DNA of 64,000 nt from Alphaproteobacteria bacterium (GTDB taxonomy: Bacteria > Pseudomonadota > Alphaproteobacteria > Caulobacterales > Parvularculaceae). Below, in pieces: positions 19,544-28,667 of the stretch. The position numbers were made by a program, and so were the translations under genes. The stretch lies in NCBI GenBank assembly GCA_016125425.1, contig WGLT01000016.1:1-64000 (forward strand). Direction: 5' to 3'. Under the pieces are notes generated by a model. That model ran no database searches, was not told where the DNA came from, and was given only the letters and a program-made list of their open reading frames with translations. Within the stretch, counting starts at the first letter, position 1; every line of letters starts with the position of its first letter.

Positions 19544-20335
19544 ATGACGCACGCGTCCGCCGTCATGACCGTGATGATGAACGCCGCCCGCAAGGCGGCG
19601 CGGGGGCTGCGCCGCGACTTCGGCGAGATCGAGGCGCTGCAGGTGTCGAAAAAGGGCGCGTCCGATTTCGTCACCGCCGCCGACATGCGCGCGGAGCAGA
19701 CCATTTATGAGGAGCTGTCGAGGGCGCGGCCGAAATACGGATTCGTGATGGAGGAGCGCGGCGAAATCGAAGGCGCCGACAACTCCAATCGCTGGATCGT
19801 CGACCCGCTCGACGGCACCACCAATTTCCTGCACGGCCTGCCGCAATTTGCGATCTCGATCGCGCTCGAGCGCGACCGTCAGCCCTATGCGGGCGTCGTT
19901 TATAATCCGGCGACGGACGAACTGTTCTGGGCCGAGAAAGGCGAGGGCGCATTCGTCAACGACCGGCGCATTCGCGTATCGGGCCGGCGCGATCTTGAAA
20001 GCGCGCTTTTCGCGACGGGCCTTCCCTTCAAAGGCCGCCCGGGGCGCGAGCGCTCGCTGAAGGAAGCCGACCGGGTTCTGTCGGAGACGGCGGGCATTCG
20101 CCGCTTCGGGGCGGCGGCGCTCGATCTCGCCTATGTCGCGGCGGGCCGCTTCGACGCCTATTGGGAGCGCGGGCTCAACAATTGGGATGTCGCGGCGGGC
20201 GTCGTTCTGGTGCGCGAAGCCGGCGGCGTCGTCACCGAAATCGAGGGCGGCGCGCGCCCCGCGCTCACGGGCTCGATTCTCGCCGCCAACGCCGAGATCT
20301 ACGAGCAGGCGAAAGCGCTTTTGAACTCCGTCTAA
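19544..20335 (+). CDS. suhB: Inositol monophosphatase family protein (SuhB-like)
   Basis: 263 residues. Metal and substrate motifs of the family are all present: VMEERG with Glu70/71, WIVDPLDGTTNFLHGLP at 84-100 (Asp87, Asp90) and NNWDVAAGVVLVREAGG near 207. It hydrolyses inositol phosphates or related sugar phosphates and, in bacteria, often has an rRNA transcription/processing role as SuhB. Start ATG 19544 was preferred over the long upstream frame, which is antisense to the flippase promoter region. It overlaps the convergent small membrane protein gene by 4 bp at the 3' end. Confidence 0.93.
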   Translation: MTHASAVMTVMMNAARKAARGLRRDFGEIEALQVSKKGASDFVTAADMRAEQTIYEELSRARPKYGFVMEERGEIEGADNSNRWIVDPLDGTTNFLHGLPQFAISIALERDRQPYAGVVYNPATDELFWAEKGEGAFVNDRRIRVSGRRDLESALFATGLPFKGRPGRERSLKEADRVLSETAGIRRFGAAALDLAYVAAGRFDAYWERGLNNWDVAAGVVLVREAGGVVTEIEGGARPALTGSILAANAEIYEQAKALLNSV

Positions 20336-20706
20336 AACAGTCCGGCGATCAGGAAATTGTTGTAGACGACCCAGGCGTTCACGGCGATCGCGGCGATGAA
20401 AATCGCCAGGACGATCCGGTGCGGAAACCACAACACCATGAAGCTGATCACGCCCTGAAGCGCCAGTTTGGCGATGATCCAGCCGAGCCCCAGATTCGCC
20501 ATCGCCGCGCGCAAGACGGGATTAACCTCTTCGCCGGCGCCCGAATGCACGCTGAGAATGGTGGAAACGATATCCGCGACGCCCACAATATTGTAAATGA
20601 CGACGGCGATCGCCGCGATCAGCCCGGCGAGGCGGTTTTTGCGCGAATGGTGCGCTTCGTCGATCAGCCGGCGCCGGCGTTTTGCGGAAATGATCGACCA
20701 GACCAA
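20332..20706 (-). CDS. Small membrane protein (DUF5658-like)
   Basis: A 124-residue protein with three to four hydrophobic segments (about 28-49, 73-91 and 97-122) after a basic N-terminus. The arrangement NIVGVADIVSTILSV, EEVNPVLRAAM and WIIAKLALQGVISF resembles the DUF5658 family, in which NP and K residues lie at membrane edges. It starts at TTG 20706, and the perfect Shine-Dalgarno AGGAGGT at proper spacing supports this unusual start. Function unknown. It is divergent from the TIGR02302 gene. Confidence 0.75.
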   Translation of the reverse strand: MVWSIISAKRRRRLIDEAHHSRKNRLAGLIAAIAVVIYNIVGVADIVSTILSVHSGAGEEVNPVLRAAMANLGLGWIIAKLALQGVISFMVLWFPHRIVLAIFIAAIAVNAWVVYNNFLIAGLF

Positions 20707-20826
20707 AACTTACCTCCTCTTAAGCCCAAAGGCGGCCCGGAACGCGACAGCGAGAGGCCAATCGGCGGCGACGCGCGCGCGCCCGCAATCGACGGGGCGG
20801 GCGCGCGGGGGTAGACTGCAAGAACC

Positions 20827-23253
20827 ATGACGACAGCGCTGCGCAAGAGTCCACAGAGCGCGCCGAAAGCGCCGGCCGCGCCGCTCGCGATCGGCGCGGC
20901 GCGCCTCGTTTTGCTGTGGGAGCGAGTCTGGCCGCCTCTGCCGGCGATCCTTGCGCCGGCTTTTTTGATACTGATTTTGGGCCTTTTCGGGGTGTGGCGG
21001 CTTGCGCCGGCCTGGCTCCATCTTGGCGCGCTCGTTTCGGCGGGGCTGTTAACCATCGCCGCGATCGCCGTTTTTGCGCGCCGCCTGCGCTGGCCGACCC
21101 GCCGCGAGGCGCTTGAACGCCTCGAAAGGGACGGGCGGCTGGCGCACGCGCCCTTGCAGGCGCTTGAGGACCGTCCTTTCGGCGCGAGCGCCGACCACCC
21201 GCTCTGGCGCGCGCATATGGAGGATATGAAAGCGCGCGCCCGCGCCGCCCGGCTCGGCGCGCCGCGCAAGAGCGCCGACGCGGTCGATCCCTTCTCTTTG
21301 CGCTTTCTGGCGCCGGGCCTGCTGCTCGTCGGTCTGGTCGCGGCCGGGCCGGAAACGGGCGCGCGCGTGGCGGAGGCCTTTTCGCCTCAACCGGGCGGCG
21401 CGAACGCCGCCGCGCTCGCCGATGTCTGGATCGAACCGCCCGCCTATACGGGCAAGGCGCCCATCTATCTGCTGCGCGCGGGCGAGACGGTCGCCGCCGA
21501 GCGAGGGCAAATCGACGCGCCGCAAGGCTCAATCGTCGTCGCGCAAGGCGGCGCGCGCGCCGTTCGCCTCGCCTTGCGCACGGCGAACGGCGAAGCGAAG
21601 GGCGCCGCCGATCCGAAATCGCCCGGACGGACGACATTGACGCTCGCAAAAAGCGGCGTGTTGACCATGCGCGTCGCCGGCGCCGCGCGCCGCTGGCTGA
21701 TCGGGGTTCTTCCCGACAGGCCGCCGACGGTCGCCTTCGCGGGCGATCCGTCGACGACCGACGACGCGCGTCTCGCCGTCACGCTGTCAATCGACGATGA
21801 CTACGGCGTCGTCTCCGGCGAACTTAAAATGCGGCTCGATCCCGACCAGCAGCGTCCGCTCGACGCGCCGCCTTTCGACGAAGAGACGATCCGTGAACGA
21901 AGAATTGTCGCGCTCGACGGCCTGACAGGCAAGTCGGGCGACCGGAATTTTGATCTCGACCTGCAATCGGACCCTTGGGCGGGGCTCGTCGTCATCGCCT
22001 CCTTCGTCGTCAAGGACGGCGCCGGACAGACCGGAGAAAGCGACGAAAAGACGTTTCGACTGCCCGCCAAGCCCTTTTACAATCCGCTCGCGCGCGCCGT
22101 CGTCGAACAGCGCCAGACGCTCGCCGTCGCGCCGAGCGACTGGCCGCGCGCGGGCCGATCGCTCGACGCGCTGACGCTCGCGCCTGAAAAATTCTACGAC
22201 AGCACGACCGACTATCTTTTGATGCGCGCCGCCTTCTGGCGCGTCATGCGGTCGAGCGACGAAGGCTTTTCCGGCGTCGTCAATGAATTCTGGCCGCTCG
22301 CTCTCCAGCTCGAGGATCAAGCGCTCGAGCTCGCGCGCCGCCGCCTCGAGGCCGCGCAGGACGCCCTCAGAAAGGCGCTGGAGGAAGGCGCGAGCGATGA
22401 GAAGCTGAACAGGCTGGTCGAGGAGCTGCGCGCCGCGATGCAGGATTATCTGCAGGCGCTCGCCCAGTCCGGCGAGAAGATGGCCGATAGCGGCGCGTCG
22501 GCGGCGCAGACGCTCGATCCCGGCGATCTCGACAAAATGCTCGACCAGATCCGCAATCTCGCGCAATCGGGCGCTGAGCGCGCGGCGCGCCAGGCGCTCA
22601 ACGATCTTTCGAGCATTCTCAACAATCTGCGGCTTTCATCGGGCGCGGGCCGCGGAAGCGGCCAGAGCGGACAAGCGAGCGGAGGTCCGGCGAGCGAAGC
22701 GGGCGATCTCATCGGGCGCCAGCGCGATCTCGCCAACCGTTCGTTCGAACGCGGACAATCCTACGGCGCGCGCGGCGGCGATCTTGCGGGCGAGGAAGGC
22801 GGCATCGCCGGCGATCTCAAGAAGCTTCTCGACAAGCTGCCGAAGCAAGGCTCGGCCGCCGATCCCGGCGGCAAGGGCGCGGCCGCGCTCGGGGAGGCCC
22901 TTTCTTCCATGCGCGAGGCGCAGGATGCGTTGAACGCGGATAATTTCGACGCGGCGGGCACGGCGATGGAGCAGGCGATCGCCAAGCTTCGCGACGGGGC
23001 GGAGGCGCTGGCGGAGGCGCAGATGAAACAGGCGCAGGGCCGGAACGGATCGGAAGGCGCGCCGTCAGGACAGGCGCTTGATCCGCTCGGCCGGCCGATC
23101 GGCTCGGCTTCGGGCCAGGGCGTCGATATTCCGGAAAAAACCGAACAGCAACGCGCGCGCGAAATTCTGGACGAATTGCGCCAGCGGCTTTCCGACGGCA
23201 AGCGCGATCAGGACGAAATCCAGTATCTCGAACGCCTGCTCGAGCGGTATTAG
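20827..23253 (+). CDS. TIGR02302 family protein (DUF4175)
   Basis: 808 residues. Two membrane helices lie at about 39-57 and 65-85, followed by a large soluble part with Gly/Ser/Gln/Ala-rich low-complexity regions in the last third (about 600-770). This matches the alphaproteobacterial TIGR02302 proteins, which share the RRxALxRLERDG motif after the second helix and WIEPPAYTGKAPIYL near 201. Their function is unknown; a role in envelope maintenance is assumed from the topology. The C-terminal helices are Glu/Lys/Gln-rich and likely coiled-coil. The length fits the family. Confidence 0.9.
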   Translation: MTTALRKSPQSAPKAPAAPLAIGAARLVLLWERVWPPLPAILAPAFLILILGLFGVWRLAPAWLHLGALVSAGLLTIAAIAVFARRLRWPTRREALERLERDGRLAHAPLQALEDRPFGASADHPLWRAHMEDMKARARAARLGAPRKSADAVDPFSLRFLAPGLLLVGLVAAGPETGARVAEAFSPQPGGANAAALADVWIEPPAYTGKAPIYLLRAGETVAAERGQIDAPQGSIVVAQGGARAVRLALRTANGEAKGAADPKSPGRTTLTLAKSGVLTMRVAGAARRWLIGVLPDRPPTVAFAGDPSTTDDARLAVTLSIDDDYGVVSGELKMRLDPDQQRPLDAPPFDEETIRERRIVALDGLTGKSGDRNFDLDLQSDPWAGLVVIASFVVKDGAGQTGESDEKTFRLPAKPFYNPLARAVVEQRQTLAVAPSDWPRAGRSLDALTLAPEKFYDSTTDYLLMRAAFWRVMRSSDEGFSGVVNEFWPLALQLEDQALELARRRLEAAQDALRKALEEGASDEKLNRLVEELRAAMQDYLQALAQSGEKMADSGASAAQTLDPGDLDKMLDQIRNLAQSGAERAARQALNDLSSILNNLRLSSGAGRGSGQSGQASGGPASEAGDLIGRQRDLANRSFERGQSYGARGGDLAGEEGGIAGDLKKLLDKLPKQGSAADPGGKGAAALGEALSSMREAQDALNADNFDAAGTAMEQAIAKLRDGAEALAEAQMKQAQGRNGSEGAPSGQALDPLGRPIGSASGQGVDIPEKTEQQRAREILDELRQRLSDGKRDQDEIQYLERLLERY

Positions 23254-23368
23254 CATCCGCCGCCGCAAGGCCGGGACGCGATCTCGCCGATGAAGGATTT
23301 GAAGGTTCGCTGTGGCGAGATCATTCCGATCGCGCGCAACCATGGCTCGGTGGGCGAGGCGGACGGCT

Positions 23369-24013
23369 CTAGCCGCCGCGCGCCTGATAAATCCGGTGTT
23401 CGATGATGTGCATGCCGCAGTCGGCGACGGTCTTCAGCGTCATGAATACGGGCAATGCAAGGCCCGCGACCGCGCCGCCGAAAATGATCGCGAGATGCAT
23501 CGGCAGGATGCGGATATAGGGATAGAACATCAGCGTACCCAGATTGGGCTTTTTGTCGCGAAAGTCGCGCGCCGCATTGTGACGCAGCGAAAAGACATGC
23601 GAGGCGGCGAGGCCGGCGACGGCGAATGCGGCGAGCGCGGCGCTGAGCGCCGGACGCGGCTCGATAGCCGGATGCGACATCGTCGAGAGAAAAACCGCGT
23701 AAACGAAATGGAAGAATCCGTAATGGAAGGCGAAGAAGACCGCTGTCGAACGCGCGGCGGCCCGCGTCTCCGGCACGGGCTTGCCGTTGCTGGTCAGACC
23801 TTTCGTGGTGAAGTCCTTTAAATTCCATATACGGACGAAATTCGTCGCGCCGATCGTGACCGACTGCCACCAGTAGATCCACATCACGTCCGCCGCAGAC
23901 CAGCGCTGGGCGACGGCGAGAATCATGGACAGGAGATTGCCGGCGATGATTCCGAACAGCGAGGGATCAAGCAGGGCGCTTTTCGCGCGGGGCGGCGGAA
24001 GCGTCGTCTCCAT
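23369..24013 (-). CDS. Integral membrane protein, DUF6498-like
   Basis: 214 residues with about six hydrophobic segments. Features resembling DUF6498 are the early IYWWQSVTIGATNFVRIWNL, the FFAFHYGFFHFVYAVFL helix and the final DCGMHIIEHRIYQ. Start ATG 24013 gives METTLPPP; the frame extends upstream into hpt and the extension is rejected. It begins 10 bp after the stop of the phosphoribosyltransferase and is probably in the same operon. Function unknown. Confidence 0.72.
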   Translation of the reverse strand: METTLPPPRAKSALLDPSLFGIIAGNLLSMILAVAQRWSAADVMWIYWWQSVTIGATNFVRIWNLKDFTTKGLTSNGKPVPETRAAARSTAVFFAFHYGFFHFVYAVFLSTMSHPAIEPRPALSAALAAFAVAGLAASHVFSLRHNAARDFRDKKPNLGTLMFYPYIRILPMHLAIIFGGAVAGLALPVFMTLKTVADCGMHIIEHRIYQARGG

Positions 24014-24023
24014 CGCTCCGCTC

Positions 24024-24536
24024 TCAACTGACGCCGATATAGGGAAGGCCGCGCCCGCGCCCGCCTTCGTCCATGCCGTAGCCGATGATGAACTCGTCTC
24101 CGGCGGCTTCGAAGCCGACATAATCGGCCGGGATGTCTTCGCTGCGGCCCGTCGCCTTGCGGATGAGCACGCAGATTTTCGCTGCGGCCGCGCCGCGGTC
24201 CAGAACCATGCGTCGCGCGAAATGAAGGCTCCGTCCGGTGTCGAGCACGTCGTCGACGATCAGAACCGAGCGGCCTTCCAGCGAAAGGGAGAAGTCTTTG
24301 AGCAGCGTGACGACGCCGGACGACGCGCGCGCGCCGCCATAGCTCGACAGCTGCACGAAATCGACATCGGGGTCGGCGCCGGTGCGGTTGAGCGCGCGAA
24401 GAAGATCGGCGGCGAAGACGAAAGCGCCGGTCAGCACCGGCGCCATCAGGAAATTCGCGGGCAGATCGCGCGCGATCTCTGCGGCGAGCGCTTCGATCCG
24501 CGCCTTCACATCCGCTTCGGAGAACAGCACCCGCAT
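24024..24536 (-). CDS. hpt: Purine (hypoxanthine) phosphoribosyltransferase
   Basis: 170 residues. The PRPP-binding motif VLIVDDVLDTGRSL is near 98-111, and the type I phosphoribosyltransferase pattern around it (VQLSSYGG before it, YVGFEA and EFIIGYGMDE after it) matches hypoxanthine phosphoribosyltransferases. It salvages hypoxanthine or guanine to the nucleoside monophosphate. Start ATG 24536 gives MRVLFSEADVKARIEALA. It is the middle gene of a minus-strand trio with the zinc-ribbon protein and the DUF6498-like membrane protein. Confidence 0.92.
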   Translation of the reverse strand: MRVLFSEADVKARIEALAAEIARDLPANFLMAPVLTGAFVFAADLLRALNRTGADPDVDFVQLSSYGGARASSGVVTLLKDFSLSLEGRSVLIVDDVLDTGRSLHFARRMVLDRGAAAAKICVLIRKATGRSEDIPADYVGFEAAGDEFIIGYGMDEGGRGRGLPYIGVS

Positions 24537-24615
24537 GATCCGCCCCTTCCCGGCCAGCCCGCACGCTCGCAAGATTACCGCTCCCGCCGCGCCGTCAAGG
24601 GCCGAGGCGGGCCGA

Positions 24616-26193
24616 TTACTCGTCGCGCTTCAAAAGATCGCCGATTGCGGTTTTGTGCGCCGGCGCCGCCGGCGCGAAGGAAAGCGAGACCTCCGCAACC
24701 CCTTCCGGCGCCGGCGCGCGCGTTGAAAAGGCGGCGCTTTGGCCCGCGGGCACATCCGCTTCGTCGAGTTTGAAGGTCCAGCGCGACAGCAATTCGCCAT
24801 GCGCGCCGAAGGCTTCGGCCTGCATCAGGGGCGTTTTCGCCGGAGCGGCGCCGTCATTCTTGAGCTCGCCGGTGATTTCGATCGTCGGTCCGCTCGTCGA
24901 CATGGCGAGGCGATGGGCGACATTCTCGATCTTGAGGCCGTAAGGGTTGGCGTCGATTCCGATCACGGCGTAGGCGCCCGCCGCTTTCGGCCACATGACG
25001 ACAATTTCGTTGCGGAAGGCGTAAGCGATGAAAGCGCTCGCCGTGACCGCGCCGACCCAGGCGGACCAGCCGAGCGCGCGCAGCGGCGTCAGGCGGTTTT
25101 TCTCGCGCGCTTCAGCGCGCCTGCGCGCCTTCCTGATAGCGCGCTCGAGCTCTTTCGGCTGCACGCGCAGCGCTGTGAAGAACTCCTCATTGAAAACGCG
25201 TTCGGCGATCGGCGCGAGATCGTCGAGGCGCGCCAGCGCGGTCGCGCGGCGGCGTTCGGCGCGAAGGCGTCGTCCGAATCCCCGCGCGGGCTCGTCTTCG
25301 TCCTCGCCGATGTCCTCGAAATCCGCGTCGACAATGCGCGCTTCGCGCGTTTCGCGGCGCATGTCTTCAAACGCGTCGTCCTCGAAACGCGGATAGTCGT
25401 CGCGGCGCGCATGGCGCTCGCCGCGACGTTCGTCGCGCGCGAACAGACGATCGTCATCGTCATCGTCGTCATGATCGAATTCGCGCCGTCCGCCCGTCCG
25501 GTCCCGGCGTTCTTCGGCGGCGCTCTCGCGCGCGGCGCGGGATTCTTCGGCGATGCGATCGCGCCAGCTCATCTCGCGATGGTCGTCGTCGCGTCTTGAT
25601 TTCGGCCATTCGTCGTCATCGCCGCGCGCGCTTTCGTCGCGCGCATCGCGCCCGTCCCGCAAGCCGCCGCGCCGCGGCTCGTCTCGCGCTGCGTCCTCGC
25701 GTCCGCGGCGGAAGCTCCAGAAGGAAGACTCTTCGTCCTCGGCTTCGCGCAAGCTTTCGCGCGCAGGCTCATTCCTTTCGCCGCGATCGTTGCGGGCCGG
25801 GCGATCCCCTTCCGGGTCCCGCCATTCGTCGCGGCCGCGGCCTCGCGCCTCGCGCCGGTCTTCCGGCGCGCGTCGGTCCCGGTTTTCGGAAAAAAGCGAA
25901 TCGCGCGTTCTCTCAGCGCGCGCGTTGTCGTCGGCGTCATGTTCAGCGAGACGCGCCTCGCCTTCGTCGTTTTCATCGCCGCGCGGCGCGTCTTCGGGGC
26001 CGCGTCGGCGGTTATCGGCGGTTTCAGCGCGCTGCGCCTTGACGCGCGGCGCCAGAAGGTCTTCGACAGGCGCCGGCGCCGGGACGAACCAGCTCACCCC
26101 GCAGGCCGCGCAGCGAACCGACCGCCCGTCCGGGAGGAAGCGCTCGTCATCCACGTCATAGCGCGTGGCGCAATCAGGGCAGGAGATTATCAT
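24616..26193 (-). CDS. MJ0042-type zinc-ribbon membrane protein with long charged linker
   Basis: 525 residues. The N-terminus is a TIGR02098/MJ0042 zinc ribbon with Cys5, Cys8, Cys28 and Cys31. Residues from about 50 to 330 are a very charged, low-complexity region rich in Arg, Asp and Glu, including a run of seven Asp near 250, with no globular sequence. One membrane helix follows at about 372-393, then a periplasmic beta-rich C-terminal domain (about 407-525) containing [10 protein letters not shown], as in DUF3426-like proteins. The gene is divergent from ftsEX, a common alphaproteobacterial arrangement. The charged linker is far longer than in most family members. Function unknown. Confidence 0.86.
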   Translation of the reverse strand: MIISCPDCATRYDVDDERFLPDGRSVRCAACGVSWFVPAPAPVEDLLAPRVKAQRAETADNRRRGPEDAPRGDENDEGEARLAEHDADDNARAERTRDSLFSENRDRRAPEDRREARGRGRDEWRDPEGDRPARNDRGERNEPARESLREAEDEESSFWSFRRGREDAARDEPRRGGLRDGRDARDESARGDDDEWPKSRRDDDHREMSWRDRIAEESRAARESAAEERRDRTGGRREFDHDDDDDDDRLFARDERRGERHARRDDYPRFEDDAFEDMRRETREARIVDADFEDIGEDEDEPARGFGRRLRAERRRATALARLDDLAPIAERVFNEEFFTALRVQPKELERAIRKARRRAEAREKNRLTPLRALGWSAWVGAVTASAFIAYAFRNEIVVMWPKAAGAYAVIGIDANPYGLKIENVAHRLAMSTSGPTIEITGELKNDGAAPAKTPLMQAEAFGAHGELLSRWTFKLDEADVPAGQSAAFSTRAPAPEGVAEVSLSFAPAAPAHKTAIGDLLKRDE

Positions 26194-26242
26194 GACGGCA
26201 CAGAATCAGGGTTTGTCTGACGCCCGCGGCGCAGAGAACTGA

Positions 26243-26953
26243 ATGGCGGAGGGAGACCGGAGGGTGATCGTCGGCCTCGACAATGTCGGCCTGTCTTATG
26301 ACGGCGAGCCGGAAATCCTGCATGATCTCTCTTTCGCGCTTGGCGAGGGAGAATTCCGCTTTCTGACAGGCCCTTCCGGCGCCGGCAAAACGTCCTTGCT
26401 GAAACTCATCTATCTTGCGCATCGGCCGACGCGCGGGCGTATCGTTCTCTTCGGCGAAGACGTGACCGCCGCGCCGCGCGAAGCCTTGCCCGCCTTGCGT
26501 CGGCGCATCGGCGTCGTCTTTCAGGAATTCCGTCTCCTCGACCACCTGACCGCCTATGAGAACGTCGCGTTGCCGATGAAGGTCGCCGGCATTAACCAAA
26601 GCGAATACCGGGAAGACGTAAGGGAACTCTTAAATTGGGTCGGTCTCGGCGACCGCATCGATGCGCGCCCGCCTTCGCTGTCCGGCGGCGAAAAACAGCG
26701 CGTCGCGCTGGCGCGCGCGCTGGTTTCAAAACCCGATCTCATCCTCGCTGACGAGCCGACCGGCAATGTCGATCCGGCGATGGGCGAGAAGATTATGAAA
26801 CTCTTCATAGAACTTAACAAACTGGGCGCCGCCGTGATCGTCGCCACTCACGACATCTCGCTGATCGAGGCGCTCGGCAAGCCGACGATCAGTCTGCAGA
26901 ACGGCCGGCTTGTCAACGGCGCGCCGAAACCGCTGAAGCGTGAGAGCGCATGA
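26243..26953 (+). CDS. ftsE: Cell division ATP-binding protein FtsE
   Basis: 236 residues, slightly longer than the usual 220. Walker A is GPSGAGKTSLLKL near residue 40, the signature is LSGGEKQRVALARAL near 144, and Walker B is LILADEPTGNVDP near 167. With FtsX it forms the ABC-type complex that couples ATP hydrolysis in the cytoplasm to activation of peptidoglycan hydrolases at the septum. The stop overlaps the ftsX ATG by 4 bp. The EnvC-like activator that FtsEX usually controls is encoded at 38.2 kb. Confidence 0.96.
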   Translation: MAEGDRRVIVGLDNVGLSYDGEPEILHDLSFALGEGEFRFLTGPSGAGKTSLLKLIYLAHRPTRGRIVLFGEDVTAAPREALPALRRRIGVVFQEFRLLDHLTAYENVALPMKVAGINQSEYREDVRELLNWVGLGDRIDARPPSLSGGEKQRVALARALVSKPDLILADEPTGNVDPAMGEKIMKLFIELNKLGAAVIVATHDISLIEALGKPTISLQNGRLVNGAPKPLKRESA

Positions 26954-27927
26954 ACCAGGCGCAGGACATAGCGGAGCGCTTCGTCAAGACCGCCGGGTCG
27001 GACGGCCCCGAACAAGCGCCGCGCGCGCGGCGCGGCCTGTTTCGCCGCTGGCGCTCCGAGCCGCTCCTGCCGGAAGCGGGGGCGGGCGGCGCGCCGCTGA
27101 CCGCGGTGATCGCGGTGATGTCGTTTCTCGCCGCGCTCGCGCTTGCGGCGTTCCTGTTCATCATCGACGCCACAGCGACCTGGACCAACGAATTAAAGAG
27201 CGAGGTCACGGTGCAGGTGAAGGGCGCCAGCGCGCAGGAAATCGCTGATGAGACGCAGGCGGCGCTCCGCATACTGAATTCCACCGCCGGCGTTCTGGAG
27301 GCGCGCGCCGAGCCGCCCGAAGCCGCCGCGAAGCTGCTCGAGCCGTGGCTCGGCAAGGGCAATATCGGCGCCTATCTCAACGTGCCGGCGCTGATCGAGG
27401 TGCGCGTCAGCGATGAGCTGCGCGGCGACCTTGAGGGCTTGCGGACGCGACTCGCGGCGGCCGCGCCCGGCGCCGTGCTCGACGACCACGGCCGCTGGCA
27501 CAAGAGTCTGGCGACGGCGGCGCGCTCCGGCGAACTGCTCGCCTTCGCGGTCTTCGCCTTGATCATGGGCGCGGCGTGCTCCATCGCGATATTCGCGGCG
27601 CGCGCCGGACTCGCCGCAAACAGCGAGATCGTCGCCATATTGCATCTCGTGGGCGCAACCGACGATTTTATCGCCAATGAAGTGCAGCGGCGCTTTTTCA
27701 TGATCGGGCTTCGCGGCTCGCTCGCCGGACTCGTCGCGGCGATTCTGGCGCTCGCCCTTGTCGAACTCGCCATGCGCGCCGGGACGGGCGGGGCCGGTTT
27801 CGCGCCGACGCTCGAGGTCGGTCCGTGGCTCGCGAGCGCCTTGCTCGTCGTGCCGGTCTCGCTGTGCCTTGTCACCGCGTTCACCGCGCGCGTCACCGTT
27901 CTGCGCGCGCTCGGCAAGGAGCTGTGA
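26950..27927 (+). CDS. ftsX: Cell division protein FtsX
   Basis: 325 residues. A basic N-terminal cytoplasmic segment precedes membrane helix 1 (about 52-78), then a large periplasmic domain (about 79-195), then three further helices at about 196-221, 245-275 and 295-320. The LHLVGATDDFIANEVQRRFF sequence between the later helices is the FtsX family signature. FtsX passes the ATP-driven signal from FtsE to periplasmic activators such as EnvC. It is translated from an ATG that overlaps the ftsE stop. Confidence 0.95.
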   Translation: MNQAQDIAERFVKTAGSDGPEQAPRARRGLFRRWRSEPLLPEAGAGGAPLTAVIAVMSFLAALALAAFLFIIDATATWTNELKSEVTVQVKGASAQEIADETQAALRILNSTAGVLEARAEPPEAAAKLLEPWLGKGNIGAYLNVPALIEVRVSDELRGDLEGLRTRLAAAAPGAVLDDHGRWHKSLATAARSGELLAFAVFALIMGAACSIAIFAARAGLAANSEIVAILHLVGATDDFIANEVQRRFFMIGLRGSLAGLVAAILALALVELAMRAGTGGAGFAPTLEVGPWLASALLVVPVSLCLVTAFTARVTVLRALGKEL

Positions 27928-28021
27928 TTGCGCGCGTCTCTGGACCCCTTTGGCGAAATCCGGTTATCGTTTGCTTTCCGCCGCGGCGGACTGAGCGGTT
28001 GACGGCAAGGCAGGGACTTTC

Positions 28022-28603
28022 GTGCGGCGTATATTGATCACCATCCTCGTGCTTGCGCTCGCTTGGGGAGGGGGGCTCCTCGTTTTCATCGCGCATGTTC
28101 CGCGACTCGCCGGCCCGCCCGACGTCAAGGCGGACGCGGCCGTCGTCTACACGGGAACCGGGGGCGCGCGCATCGCCACGGCGATGGCCGTGCTGGCGAG
28201 CGGCGCCGCCAAGCGCCTTCTCATCTCCGGCGTCAATCCCGAGACGACGCGAACGTCGCTCGCCGCGCTTTGGCGCGGGGACATGGCCGATTTCGACTGC
28301 TGCGTCGATCTTGGCGTCGAGGCGAAATCCACCGAAGGCAATGCGCGCGAGGTGCGCGACTGGGCGCGCGCGCACGGCTTCAAAAGTCTGATCCTGGTGA
28401 CCAGTGATTATCATATGCCGCGCGCGCTGCTCGAAACCCGCGCGCAGCTTCCGGACGTCGCCATCATCGCCTATCCGGTCGAGTCCGGCTATCTCGGAAA
28501 GAACGGCCGACCGGCGAATTTCGCCGCCTGGCGCCAGTTTGCGCTCGAATATTCGAAGTTCCTGGCCGTTCGCCTCAAGACGCTCGCGCCTGCGCACGCA
28601 TGA
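28022..28603 (+). CDS. YdcF/DUF218 family protein
   Basis: 193 residues starting at GTG 28022. An N-terminal membrane anchor (about 4-24) is followed by the DUF218 domain: ADAAVVYTGTGGARIATAMA, KRLLISGVNP and LILVTSDYHMPRA. The SDYHxxR motif is the family signature. Members are thought to act on envelope lipids or glycan precursors (ElyC and SanA belong here), but the reaction is not known. It lies between ftsX and plsC, as in many alphaproteobacteria. Confidence 0.86.
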   Translation: MRRILITILVLALAWGGGLLVFIAHVPRLAGPPDVKADAAVVYTGTGGARIATAMAVLASGAAKRLLISGVNPETTRTSLAALWRGDMADFDCCVDLGVEAKSTEGNAREVRDWARAHGFKSLILVTSDYHMPRALLETRAQLPDVAIIAYPVESGYLGKNGRPANFAAWRQFALEYSKFLAVRLKTLAPAHA

Positions 28604-28667
28604 CGACCGGCGCTGAGGCGTGCGCGGAATTTCGCAATGCGCCGTCAAAGCGCGCCCGCTGGACACT

